DNA from: Bradyrhizobium australiense
GTDB taxonomy: Bacteria > Pseudomonadota > Alphaproteobacteria > Rhizobiales > Xanthobacteraceae
Length of the DNA: 64,000 bases
Assembly (NCBI RefSeq): GCF_013114825.1
Contig: NZ_JAAVLX010000015.1
Span: forward strand, 62,001-126,000
Reading direction: 5' to 3'
Part shown: positions 44,161 to 52,492 of the stretch, one piece after another
How positions within the stretch are numbered: the first letter of the stretch is position 1
How the letters are laid out: every line of letters starts with the position of its first letter
Made by a program: the position numbers and the translations under genes
The notes under the pieces: model-generated
Databases searched by the model: none
What the model was told of the DNA's origin: nothing
The model's input: only the letters and a program-made list of their open reading frames with translations

Positions 44161-44907
44161 TTACCGCGTTTTAGGGTTAACAACCTCAACGCGCGTCGCA
44201 CTCAAGGGCAATTGGAATGCGTGCCGCGCCACAAACGTCATCCGCCACTGGTTATGCCCGATATTCTGATGCGCGCGCGAGGCAGTGAAGCCCGCGGCGG
44301 CGAGTTTTTCGATCATCTCGTCTTCGCTGTAGCGCTGCAGCCCGACGCGGGTGCGCAGTTGCCTGTAGTCCGACAGCGCCGTGCTCGCGAGGCCGTACAG
44401 CGCGTCTTTGAGGAAACCGTGAGCGCTTGCGAATTTCAAGAGCGCCAACACGTCTCTGGCCATGCCGACTTCCGGCCGCAGGATGTCGCCCAGCACGAGG
44501 TGGCCATTGTTTTTCAACAGCCGGCGAATGACGGCAAGCGCCGAATCCAGTTCATTCGGCGTCATGTATTGCGCGACCGAATTCATGACGACGAGATCGA
44601 CCGAATTCTCCGGCATTCGCGTGAGATCCTCGAGCGAGCGGACCCGGATCTTGGTGTTCGGCGCAAAGCGCGCGATCAGCCGGCCGCGAACGCCGGGCGC
44701 CGGTTCGGCCAGATAGAGTTTTGCGCAGGCATCTGCCACCTTGGCGGCCGAGAGCGCCTCGCCGCAGGCATAGTCCAGCACGACCGAGTCGGTCGAAGCG
44801 ATATAGCCGATGATATCGCGCGCGATGATCTGAAAATGCAGGTCGCGATGCAGCTTGCTCGCATAAATCGTATGCGTGGAATCGTAATAGTCGATCCATT
44901 CGTCCAT
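44161..44907 (-). CDS. class I SAM-dependent methyltransferase
   Basis: 248 residues from ATG 44907 (MDEWIDYYDSTHTIYASKLH); a TTG 12 codons earlier is an alternative. Motif I is VVLDYACGEALSAAKVAD, a variant of the E/DxGxGxG SAM loop with Cys-Gly; motif post-I LYLAEPAPG; motif IV-like DLVVMNSVAQYM. The substrate is unknown. Its stop is 38 bp upstream of the tRNA-Cys-like gene, same strand. Confidence 0.8.
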   Translation of the reverse strand: MDEWIDYYDSTHTIYASKLHRDLHFQIIARDIIGYIASTDSVVLDYACGEALSAAKVADACAKLYLAEPAPGVRGRLIARFAPNTKIRVRSLEDLTRMPENSVDLVVMNSVAQYMTPNELDSALAVIRRLLKNNGHLVLGDILRPEVGMARDVLALLKFASAHGFLKDALYGLASTALSDYRQLRTRVGLQRYSEDEMIEKLAAAGFTASRAHQNIGHNQWRMTFVARHAFQLPLSATRVEVVNPKTR

Positions 44908-45028
44908 CGCAGTCAGGTCCGGCAAAACTGGGGGTTCCGGCAACGGAACCGGTACGTAGGTGGGGCGTTAGACGGCTCGGCGCTCCCTGCCAATGCCGTC
45001 TGCCCAATTCCTAACAGGAAGGTTCAAC

Positions 45029-45562
45029 GTGAGCAAAACCAGCCAAAAATCCGATAAGGTATCTCCCGACCTCGATACGCCGACCGACCTGCCGCCGGCC
45101 GCCGTGGACAAGATCTCGGCCTCGCTCAATACGCTGCTGGCGGACGCGTTTGCGCTCTATCTGAAGACCAAGAACTTCCACTGGCACGTCAGCGGCCGGC
45201 ATTTCCACGACTATCACCTTATGCTGGATGAGCAGTCGGAAGCGATCTTCGCCACCACTGACCAACTCGCTGAACGGGTGCGCAAGCTTGGCGGTACCAC
45301 GCTGCGCTCGATCGGGCAGGTCGCCAAGCTGCAGACCATCAAGGACAATAACGAGGCCTACGTGCCGCCCCGCGAAATGCTGCGCGAACTGATGGAAGAC
45401 AACAAGCATGTGGCGGCGGCGATGCGCAAGGCACACAAGCTCGCCGACGAGCACGAGGATTCCGGCACGGCGGGCCTGCTCGAGACCTTCATCGACGAGA
45501 CCGAGCGTCGCACCTGGTTCCTGTTCGAGGCCAGCCGCCAGGAAAGCGCCAACGTAGCGTGA
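45029..45562 (+). CDS. dps: Dps-family ferritin-like DNA-protection protein
   Basis: 177 residues from GTG 45029, with AGGAAGG upstream. The ferroxidase site lies in KTKNFHWHVSGRHFHDYHLM followed by LDEQSEAIFATTDQLAERVR: His, and D-x3-E from the neighbouring subunit. A charged 20-residue N-terminal tail may bind DNA. It oxidises and stores iron and protects DNA during starvation or peroxide stress. Divergent from the methyltransferase. Confidence 0.93.
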   Translation: MSKTSQKSDKVSPDLDTPTDLPPAAVDKISASLNTLLADAFALYLKTKNFHWHVSGRHFHDYHLMLDEQSEAIFATTDQLAERVRKLGGTTLRSIGQVAKLQTIKDNNEAYVPPREMLRELMEDNKHVAAAMRKAHKLADEHEDSGTAGLLETFIDETERRTWFLFEASRQESANVA

Positions 45563-45601
45563 GTGGCCGTCGTCGGATTGGATTGGCGAATGGGCAGCGG
45601 C

Positions 45602-46963
45602 TCAGTGGGCGAGCCGCTGCCCGTCTGTTGCACCAGTCTCGTCATATTCGCGTGTAATGCTCGCGCCGGTGCGATCAGTCATGAGGGCGGTCGCAATCAG
45701 GGAGATCACCGCGCAGGCCGCGATGTAGCCCGCGATGGCGTAGGACGTGTGGTAGGTCCCGAACAGCCAGGCAGCGATCAGGGGAGCGGGGCCGCCGGCG
45801 ATCACGGACGCAAGCTGGTATCCGAGCGAGGCGCCGCTGTAGCGCAGGCGGCCCGTAAAACTTTCGGCGATCAACGCAGCCTGCGGCCCATACATCATGT
45901 CGTGGGGAATGAGCGACAGCACGATGGCCAGAAAGATGATGGCCGTGACGCCGGTGTTGACCATGCCGAAATAGATGAAGCCGAATATGCCGGTCACGAC
46001 GGCGCCGATCATATACATGTTCTTGCGGCCGATCCGGTCGGAGAGATGCCCGAAATACGGGATCGAGAAGAACGAGACCACCGAGGCCGACAGCACCGCG
46101 GTCAAGAGGAAGTCGCGGGACACGTGCAGCGTGCCGGTCCCGTACGAGAAGATGAAGGCGGTGAAGATGTAGAAGGGGGCTTGTTCGGCCATCCGCGCGA
46201 AGGCAGACAATAATATCTCCTTCGGCTGGCGCCTGATGACTTCCAAAATGGGCGTCTTCTCAACCCGTTGCTCGGCCACGAGCTTGGCGAATATCGGCGT
46301 CTCCAGAATGCCGAGCCGGATATACAGTCCTACGCCCACTAGAATCAGACTCAGCAGGAATGGCACCCGCCAGCCCCAACTGAGGAACTGGTCGCCGGAC
46401 ATTTGACTGAAGGCCAGGACCGCCAGGTTGGCGAGAAACAGTCCACACGGCACGCCGAATTGCGGCCAGGAGGCGATGAAGCCGCGCGACCTGTCGCTGC
46501 GCGCCCATTCCATGGACATCAATACCGAGCCGCCCCATTCCCCGCCGACGCCGACGCCCTGGATGAAACGGAGGATCGTCAGCAGCACGGCGCCCCAAAT
46601 TCCGATCTTCTCGTAAGTCGGAACCAGCGCCACGGCGAAGGTGGCCAGCCCCATCAGCAGCAGGGTCGCAATCAGCGTCGACTTGCGGCCGATGCGGTCG
46701 CCGTAATGCCCGAAGATCGCCGCGCCAACCGGCCGCGCCACGAAGCCAACGGCATAGATTGCGAAGGCTTCAAGCGTGCCGACCCATGCATCCGATTGCG
46801 GAAAGAAGAGTTTCGCGAAAACCAGCCCCGTGACGGTGCTGTAGAGAAAGAAGTCGTACCACTCGATTGCCGTGCCGATCGTGGACGCGAGAACGGCGCG
46901 ACGAAGCTGGACGAGATGCTCGGAAGGAGAGAGCTGGTTTGCGGGGATCGTGGTATCGGTCAT
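45602..46963 (-). CDS. MFS metabolite:H+ symporter (MHS family)
   Basis: 453 residues from ATG 46963, with GGAGG upstream; TTG 46969 is less likely. Twelve membrane segments. ASTIGTAIEWYDFFLYSTVT, then GHYGDRIGRKSTLIATLLLM and RFIQGVGVGGEWGGSVLMSM are the MHS (ProP/ShiA/KgtP) hallmarks; the second-half DRxGRK is SDRIGRKNMYMIG. It probably imports an organic or aromatic acid with protons. The ligand is not deducible. Convergent with dps. Confidence 0.93.
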   Translation of the reverse strand: MTDTTIPANQLSPSEHLVQLRRAVLASTIGTAIEWYDFFLYSTVTGLVFAKLFFPQSDAWVGTLEAFAIYAVGFVARPVGAAIFGHYGDRIGRKSTLIATLLLMGLATFAVALVPTYEKIGIWGAVLLTILRFIQGVGVGGEWGGSVLMSMEWARSDRSRGFIASWPQFGVPCGLFLANLAVLAFSQMSGDQFLSWGWRVPFLLSLILVGVGLYIRLGILETPIFAKLVAEQRVEKTPILEVIRRQPKEILLSAFARMAEQAPFYIFTAFIFSYGTGTLHVSRDFLLTAVLSASVVSFFSIPYFGHLSDRIGRKNMYMIGAVVTGIFGFIYFGMVNTGVTAIIFLAIVLSLIPHDMMYGPQAALIAESFTGRLRYSGASLGYQLASVIAGGPAPLIAAWLFGTYHTSYAIAGYIAACAVISLIATALMTDRTGASITREYDETGATDGQRLAH

Positions 46964-47120
46964 GGCCAACCTCCGGCCGCGGCGCTTTTAGGCGCCGAAA
47001 CAATCAAATATTATTTGTGAGGAAACTCGAACGCGCGTGATTGGTTACGGCGGGTTCTGGCTCGATCCGATTAAATGTTGGTAATGCGCGAACGCACTGG
47101 CGTTTCGTCAATGCACCGTA

Positions 47121-47648
47121 TCAACGGCGCTGCCACAATCTCACCAGCGGTCCATCTTCGCCCCGCACCGGATCGCTCTTCGGCAGCTTCACTTCCGGGA
47201 TCGTCTTCAAGGCCTTGGCATGGTTCTCCGGCGTCGGCCGCGTGATCTGCATCGGCGGTCCCGGCGGATAGGCGCCGATCACGCAGAAATCGGGGCTCGC
47301 GAACACGCATTGATGCCCGGTGCCCGCGGGCAGGATGGCCACATCGCCGGGCGTGATCTCGAGTTCCTTGCCGCGGTTGCCGCCGAAGCGAACCCGCGCG
47401 CGGCCGCGGGCGACGCCGAGCGCCTCATGCACCGTAGCGTGGTAGTGCACGTAGTCGTAGACGCCGTTGCGCCACATCGCGCCCCAGCCATTGGCGCCGA
47501 ACAGCCCCTCGATGGTCTTTTCCGGGTGATCGTTGGCGACGTCGACCGCCCCTTTGTAGACCAGGAACGGCAGGGGATTGTTGGGAACGAGGCCATCGTC
47601 CTCGAAGACGAAAGTGAGCGGCTCGATATCAGCGCTGACGACGGGCAT
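47121..47648 (-). CDS. cupin-domain protein
   Basis: 175 residues from ATG 47648 (MPVVSADIEPLTFVFEDDGL), with GGAGAG upstream. Cupin motif 1 is YVHYHATVHEALGVARGRAR (two His spaced HxH plus E), and motif 2 is LEITPGDVAILPAGTGHQCV (PAGTxH). It could bind a metal at the HxH/E/H site. Enzyme or sensor role unknown. It may be cotranscribed with the MFS carrier (142 bp apart). Confidence 0.83.
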   Translation of the reverse strand: MPVVSADIEPLTFVFEDDGLVPNNPLPFLVYKGAVDVANDHPEKTIEGLFGANGWGAMWRNGVYDYVHYHATVHEALGVARGRARVRFGGNRGKELEITPGDVAILPAGTGHQCVFASPDFCVIGAYPPGPPMQITRPTPENHAKALKTIPEVKLPKSDPVRGEDGPLVRLWQRR

Positions 47649-47682
47649 GGCTTGCTCTCCGCAAAGGGCAGCAACCGCCAGA

Positions 47683-47780
47683 CCCTCATGGTGAGGAGCG
47701 CGTAGCGCGCCTCGAACCATGAGGCCCGGCTGGTGGCTTCATCCTTCGAGACGCCGCTACGCGGCTTCTCAGGGATGAGG
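47683..47780. repeat. dispersed repeat, family B, third copy
   Basis: CCCTCATGGTGAGGAGCGCG, then CTCGAACCATGAGG inverted, then CTTCGAGACGCCGCTACGCG and CTCAGGGATGAGG. Same architecture as 22591-22714 and 27286-27369. Confidence 0.75.
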
Positions 47781-47900
47781 TCTGACAATTTACACCTTCA
47801 AACCGCGTTCAGCGCGTCACGTTCCCTTTGAAATCTCGAAAACCGGACACGTCGCCGTCGCATGCGCGAGCAGCCGGCCCGTGGCGCCGACGCCCGCGTC

Positions 47901-48077
47901 GTGTCCCGGACGCGGTGCAGCCCAGGCGATGCGAAGCATCGTCCGGCAACGCTGCTCCGCAGAGCCGGGACCTATTTTCCGGGATGGAGAACTTGGGCCC
48001 TGGATTAGCAGCGCACCGCCATAGCGCGTCGAAGACGCGCGTAAACGCGCTTACGGCGCTGCGCAGCATCGGGGGCA
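47901..48077. repeat. dispersed repeat (GTGTCCCGGACGCG type)
   Basis: GTGTCCCGGACGCGGTGCAG at the left and GGCGCTGCGCAGCATCGGGG at the right, with AGAGCCGGGACC and GAGAACTTGGGCCC blocks inside. It fills the 3' region downstream of carA, so both strands of this 440-bp gap (47649-48088) hold repeats and no gene. Confidence 0.65.
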
Positions 48078-48088
48078 CGAGAATTCTA

Positions 48089-49279
48089 CTACGCCCGCTT
48101 GTTCGCCCGCATCAGATCCGCAAACCGCTTGAACAGATAGTGCGAGTCGCGCGGGCCCGGGGAGGCTTCGGGGTGATACTGCACGGAGAATACCGGCTTG
48201 CCCTTGAGTTCGATGCCGCAATTGGAGCCGTCGAACAGCGAGATGTGGGTCTGCGTCGCGCCCTCGGGCAGCGTGTCCTGGTCCACCGCAAAGCCGTGGT
48301 TCATGGAGGTGATCTCCACCTTGCCGGTGGTCTCGTCCTTGACCGGATGGTTGGCGCCGTGATGGCCCTGATGCATCTTCTTGGTCTTGGCGCCGACGGC
48401 GAGCCCCAGCATCTGGTGACCCAAGCAGATGCCGAAGGTCGGCGTGCCCGATTCAATCACCTGCTGGATCACGGGCACGGCGTATTTGCCGGTCGCGGCC
48501 GGATCGCCTGGGCCGTTGGAAAGAAACACGCCGTCCGGCTTCATCGCCAGAATGTCTTCGGCCGAGGTCGTCGCCGGCACCACGGTGACCTTGCAGCCTT
48601 CGCCGGCGAGCAGGCGCAGGATGTTGCGCTTGATGCCGTAGTCGATCGCGACCACGTTGAATTCAGGCCCGTTCTGCCGGCCAAAACCCTGCTGCCAGGT
48701 CCACGGCGTCTCGTCCCAGGTGAAGCGCTGGCCCGAGGTCACCATCGGCACCAAATCCATGCCTTCGAGGCCGGGCCATTCACGCGCCTCTTCCTTCAGG
48801 CCATGCAGGTCGAACTCGCCGTTCTTGGCATGCGCAATTACCGCGTTCGGCATGCCCTTTGAGCGGATCAGCGCCGTCAGTGCGCGGGTATCGATGCCGG
48901 ACAGCCCGATGATGCCGCGGGCGCGCAGCCAACGGTCGAGATGCTTGGTGGCGCGGTAGTTCGAGGGATCGGTAATCGCCGAGCGCAGGATCACGCCGCG
49001 CGCGCCGGGCGTTGCCGCCATGTTCACCGTCTCGATGTCTTCCTCGTTGGTGCCGACATTGCCGATATGCGGGAAGGTGAAGGTGATGAGCTGCCCGGCA
49101 TAGGAGGGATCGGTGAGGATCTCCTCATATCCGGTCATTGCGGTGTTGAAGCAGACCTCGCCGACGGCATGGCCTTCCGCGCCGAGGCCAAAGCCCTCCA
49201 GCACGGTACCATCGGCAAGCACGAGGAGCGCGGTCGGTTTATGGTCCGGCCAGGCTGAGGCGTTATCAGATGTTGTCAT
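48089..49279 (-). CDS. carA: carbamoyl-phosphate synthase small subunit
   Basis: 396 residues. N-terminal CarA domain (LVLADGTVLEGFGLGAEGHA; GEVCFNTAMTGYEEILTDPS) and C-terminal class I glutamine amidotransferase: nucleophile Cys285 in FGICLGHQMLG and the HPEA His/Glu near the C-terminus (VQYHPEASPGPRDSHYLF). It supplies ammonia from glutamine to CarB. The gene is separated from carB by four genes and a tRNA. Divergent from the GatB/YqeY gene. Confidence 0.97.
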   Translation of the reverse strand: MTTSDNASAWPDHKPTALLVLADGTVLEGFGLGAEGHAVGEVCFNTAMTGYEEILTDPSYAGQLITFTFPHIGNVGTNEEDIETVNMAATPGARGVILRSAITDPSNYRATKHLDRWLRARGIIGLSGIDTRALTALIRSKGMPNAVIAHAKNGEFDLHGLKEEAREWPGLEGMDLVPMVTSGQRFTWDETPWTWQQGFGRQNGPEFNVVAIDYGIKRNILRLLAGEGCKVTVVPATTSAEDILAMKPDGVFLSNGPGDPAATGKYAVPVIQQVIESGTPTFGICLGHQMLGLAVGAKTKKMHQGHHGANHPVKDETTGKVEITSMNHGFAVDQDTLPEGATQTHISLFDGSNCGIELKGKPVFSVQYHPEASPGPRDSHYLFKRFADLMRANKRA

Positions 49280-49575
49280 GAGCGCACTTCATAGTCGCAA
49301 GCGCCCCCGCGCGTCAAAGCCGGAAGGCCAAGAAAGCCGGAGATTCACATCATTTACGCATATTTGACAGCCATATCCGCTGGTTCTGCGGTTTTCGGCC
49401 AAATCCGGCCGAAACGGGAGGACAGTTCGGTGCCGAGACTCCCCGTTCTGCCTCGTCGGCCCCTGGCGGATCGCACCGGAAGGCCAATAGCGTGGGCCGC
49501 GCAGCCCCTATATAGACGCGGAATCTTCCGATAGACCAAGGGCCTTCCGGCGGCACCATTCTCAGTGAGGCAACC
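49280..49575. promoter_or_regulatory. divergent promoter region carA / gatB-YqeY
   Basis: 296 bp without a gene. A TATATA box at 49511-49516 is suitably placed for the plus-strand gene (leader about 55 nt). CGGTTTTCGGCCAAATCCGG with GGCCGAAACGG (49389-49418) form a hairpin-like stretch. I could not assign a confident carA promoter. Confidence 0.35.
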
Positions 49576-50031
49576 ATGCTGCGCGACGACATCAACAACG
49601 CGGTCAAGGACGCCATGAGGGCGAAGGACGAGCGCAAGCTCTCCACGCTGCGCATGGTCAATTCGACCATCAAGAATGCCGATATCGATGCGCGCGGCCA
49701 GGGCAAGCCGCCGCTGTCGGACGCAGATGTGCTCGGCGTGCTGCAGAAGATGATCAAGCAGCGCCAGGAGTCGGTCGAACTCTACGACAAGGGCGGCCGC
49801 GCCGAGCTGGCCGCGCAGGAGCGCGAGGAGATCGCCGTGATCTCCGCCTATCTGCCGAAGCAGATGTCGGACGACGAGGTGAAGGCCGCGATCTCGGCCG
49901 CGATCGCCGAGACCGGCGCCGCCGGCATGAAGGACATGGGCAAGGTGATCGGCGTGCTGCGCGCAAAATTCGCGGGGCAAATGGATTTTGGCAAGGCCAG
50001 CGGCCTGGTGAAGACGGCGCTGACCGGATAA
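49576..50031 (+). CDS. GatB/YqeY domain protein
   Basis: 151 residues, ATG 49576 after GAGG. MLRDDINNAVKDAMRAKDER and KLSTLRMVNSTIKNADIDAR open the YqeY fold; then QRQESVELYDKGGRAELAAQ and FAGQMDFGKASGLVKTALTG, the GatB tail-domain C-terminus. Related to the tRNA-binding tail of the Asp/Glu amidotransferase GatB; the stand-alone protein is widespread, of uncertain role in translation. Confidence 0.93.
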   Translation: MLRDDINNAVKDAMRAKDERKLSTLRMVNSTIKNADIDARGQGKPPLSDADVLGVLQKMIKQRQESVELYDKGGRAELAAQEREEIAVISAYLPKQMSDDEVKAAISAAIAETGAAGMKDMGKVIGVLRAKFAGQMDFGKASGLVKTALTG

Positions 50032-50111
50032 TTTTTCCTCGGAACCTTTCGTACGACGCAACATCCAATGGGTTCAAGCTCCGTTGGCAAACATCGTGGA
50101 AAGGCATCTCA

Positions 50112-50729
50112 ATGAGTCCGAGCGTACATGCACTGGATCGCGCAAGAGTGTCACGGTCCCAGGTCCAAAGTCCCGATAGAGCCGAGGTCGAACAGGCCGT
50201 GCGCACCATCATTCGATGGACCGGCGAAGATCCCGATCGGGATGGCCTGCGCGACACGCCGGCGCGCGTGACGCGCTCGTTCGAGGAATTCTTTTCAGGC
50301 TACGGTCAGGACCCCGTCGAGATCTTGAAGAAGACCTTCGAAGAGATCGAAGGCTATGACGAGATGATCGTGCTGCGTGGCATCCGTTTCGAGAGCCACT
50401 GCGAGCATCACATGGCGCCGATCATCGGCCAGGCCTGGGTGGCCTACATTCCAAATGGCCGCGTGGTCGGCATCAGCAAGCTGGCGCGCGTTGTCGACGT
50501 CTACGCCAGGCGCCTGCAGATTCAGGAAAAGATGACCGCGCAGATCGCCAACACCATCAATGATGTGCTGGAACCGCAAGGGGTCGGCGTCATTATCAAG
50601 GCGACGCATCACTGCATGACGACGCGCGGCGTGCACAAGCCGGACACCGATCTCGTGACCAGCCGCATGCTGGGCTGCTTTCGCGACAACGCGCTGACCC
50701 GCCAGGAATTCTTGGGAATGGCGACATAG
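50112..50729 (+). CDS. folE: GTP cyclohydrolase I
   Basis: 205 residues. Zinc and catalytic residues Cys97, His100 (SHCEHHMAP) and Cys168 (THHCMTTRG) are present, with GISKLARVVDVYARRLQIQE and VTSRMLGCFRDN signatures. It converts GTP to 7,8-dihydroneopterin triphosphate for folate or queuosine-type pathways. A 22-residue N-terminal extension precedes the core. Followed after 36 bp by a Rieske-FAD gene. Confidence 0.96.
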   Translation: MSPSVHALDRARVSRSQVQSPDRAEVEQAVRTIIRWTGEDPDRDGLRDTPARVTRSFEEFFSGYGQDPVEILKKTFEEIEGYDEMIVLRGIRFESHCEHHMAPIIGQAWVAYIPNGRVVGISKLARVVDVYARRLQIQEKMTAQIANTINDVLEPQGVGVIIKATHHCMTTRGVHKPDTDLVTSRMLGCFRDNALTRQEFLGMAT

Positions 50730-50765
50730 CGCACCGAGAGCGGAGCAAGAACAGCGGAGGAAGAC

Positions 50766-52292
50766 ATGGCCGATCCGCAAGCGCCGCCCGCCGGTCCCGA
50801 TCTGTCAAAGGGCGTAGCCCCGTCCGAATTCGCGGGCCAGATGTTGCTCGGCCATGTCGGCGACGATGAAGTGCTTCTGGTGCGCTCGGGATCGGAGATG
50901 TTCGCGGTCGGCGCCCATTGCACCCATTATCATGGGCCGCTCGCGGAGGGCCTCGTGACCGGCGAGGGCATCCGTTGTCCCTGGCATCATGCCTGCTTCG
51001 ACTTGCGCACGGGCGAAGCGATCCGCGCTCCGGCGCTCAATCCGGTCGCAGTCTGGAAGGTCGAGCAGCAAGGCGACCGCATCTTCGTTCGGGAAAAGCG
51101 CGAGCAGCCCAAGCCGCGGGTGAAGGGCGCGATCGAGGCGCCTGGCCGGATCGTGATCGTCGGCGGTGGTGCGGCGGGCTTTGCCGCAGCCGAGATGCTG
51201 CGGCGGCAGGACTATCGCGGCAGCATCGTGATGCTGAGCAACGAGGCGGCGGCGCCGGTAGACCGGCCGAACCTGTCAAAAGACTATCTCGCCGGCAGCG
51301 CGCCGGAGGACTGGGTGCCGTTACGGCCGGATGATTTCTATGCCGAAGCGAAGGTCGACCTGCGGCTCAGCACTGAGGTCACGTCAATCGATGTCGACGC
51401 GCGCCATGTCGTCACATCAGGCGGCGAGACGATCCCCTACGACCGCTTGCTGCTTGCGACTGGTGCGGAGCCGGTACGTTTACCTATACCCGGTGCCGAC
51501 CAGCCGCATGTGCACGTGCTGCGCTCGTTGGCCGATTCCCGCGCAATCATTGCATTGGCCGGCGGCGCGCGACGCGCGGTCGTGATCGGCGCGAGCTTCA
51601 TCGGGCTCGAAGTCGCGGCCTCGTTGCGCGCCAGAAGTATCGAGGTCCATGTCGTCGGGCTGGAGCAGCGGCCGATGGAGCGCGTGCTGGGGCCCGAGCT
51701 GGGCGACTTCGTCCGCGCCCTGCATGAAGAGCACGGCGTTATATTCCATCTCGGCGACACCGTAACCGCAATCGACGGTAACCGCGCGACGCTGAAAAGC
51801 GGCGGCGCGATTGACGCCGATGTCGTGGTGGTCGGCGTCGGCGTGCGTCCGCGCCTTGAATTGGCTGAGAACGCGGGGCTGGCGATCGATCGGGGAGTCA
51901 CTGTCAATGCCTATCTGGAAACCAGCGTCCCCGGCATCTACGCCGCGGGCGATATTGCGCGCTGGCCCGATCCGCATTCTCTTGAAACCATTCGCGTAGA
52001 ACATTGGGTGGTGGCCGAGCGTCAGGGCCAGACCGCCGCGCGGAACATGCTTGGGCAGCGCGAGCCGTTCCATGCGGTGCCGTTTTTCTGGAGCCAGCAC
52101 TACGATGTGCCGATCAACTATGTCGGTCATGCCGAGAAATGGGACGAAATTACCGTCGACGGCGACATCGCCGGCAAGGATTGCCTGCTGCAGTACAAGC
52201 GTAACGGCCGCGTGCTGGCGGTCGTCTCGATCTATCGGGACATCGCGAGTCTTGAGGCAGAGCTTGCGATGGAGAAGGCGCGAGCGCCTTAA
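50766..52292 (+). CDS. Rieske [2Fe-2S]-FAD/NAD(P) oxidoreductase fusion
   Basis: 508 residues. N-terminal Rieske domain: Cys52-x-His54 (HCTHYHGPL) and Cys71-x2-His74 (RCPWHHACF). From about 127 a ferredoxin-reductase-type flavoprotein: IVIVGGGAAGFAAAEML (FAD), VVIGASFIGLEVAASLR (NAD(P)H), then GIYAAGDIARWPD. The layout matches AIFM3-like / NirD-fused reductases that pass electrons from NAD(P)H through FAD and a Rieske centre. Partner unknown. RBS GGAGG at 50756. Confidence 0.92.
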   Translation: MADPQAPPAGPDLSKGVAPSEFAGQMLLGHVGDDEVLLVRSGSEMFAVGAHCTHYHGPLAEGLVTGEGIRCPWHHACFDLRTGEAIRAPALNPVAVWKVEQQGDRIFVREKREQPKPRVKGAIEAPGRIVIVGGGAAGFAAAEMLRRQDYRGSIVMLSNEAAAPVDRPNLSKDYLAGSAPEDWVPLRPDDFYAEAKVDLRLSTEVTSIDVDARHVVTSGGETIPYDRLLLATGAEPVRLPIPGADQPHVHVLRSLADSRAIIALAGGARRAVVIGASFIGLEVAASLRARSIEVHVVGLEQRPMERVLGPELGDFVRALHEEHGVIFHLGDTVTAIDGNRATLKSGGAIDADVVVVGVGVRPRLELAENAGLAIDRGVTVNAYLETSVPGIYAAGDIARWPDPHSLETIRVEHWVVAERQGQTAARNMLGQREPFHAVPFFWSQHYDVPINYVGHAEKWDEITVDGDIAGKDCLLQYKRNGRVLAVVSIYRDIASLEAELAMEKARAP

Positions 52293-52316
52293 GTCAGGCT
52301 ACAAAACGTCGCTCCA

Positions 52317-52474
52317 CGTCATCCTCGGGCTTGTCCCGGGCATCAACGTCTTTAAACTCGCGGTAAGCACCAAGAACGTGGATGGCCGGGACTTTTGATG
52401 CGAAGACCCGCTTAATCTGTCATCGGGCCGGGCGTCGCCCCGTACCCGTTGGCGCTTTTGCCCGGCCATGACGA
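52317..52474. repeat. dispersed repeat (CGTCATCCTCGGGC type)
   Basis: CGTCATCCTCGGGCTTGTCC at the left and TTGCCCGGCCATGACG at the right, with GGATGGCCGGGAC inside. The inverted ends CGTCAT/ATGACG enclose the element between the Rieske and acyl-CoA synthetase genes. Confidence 0.7.
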
Positions 52475-52492
52475 GAGGAAATAACCAGGGCC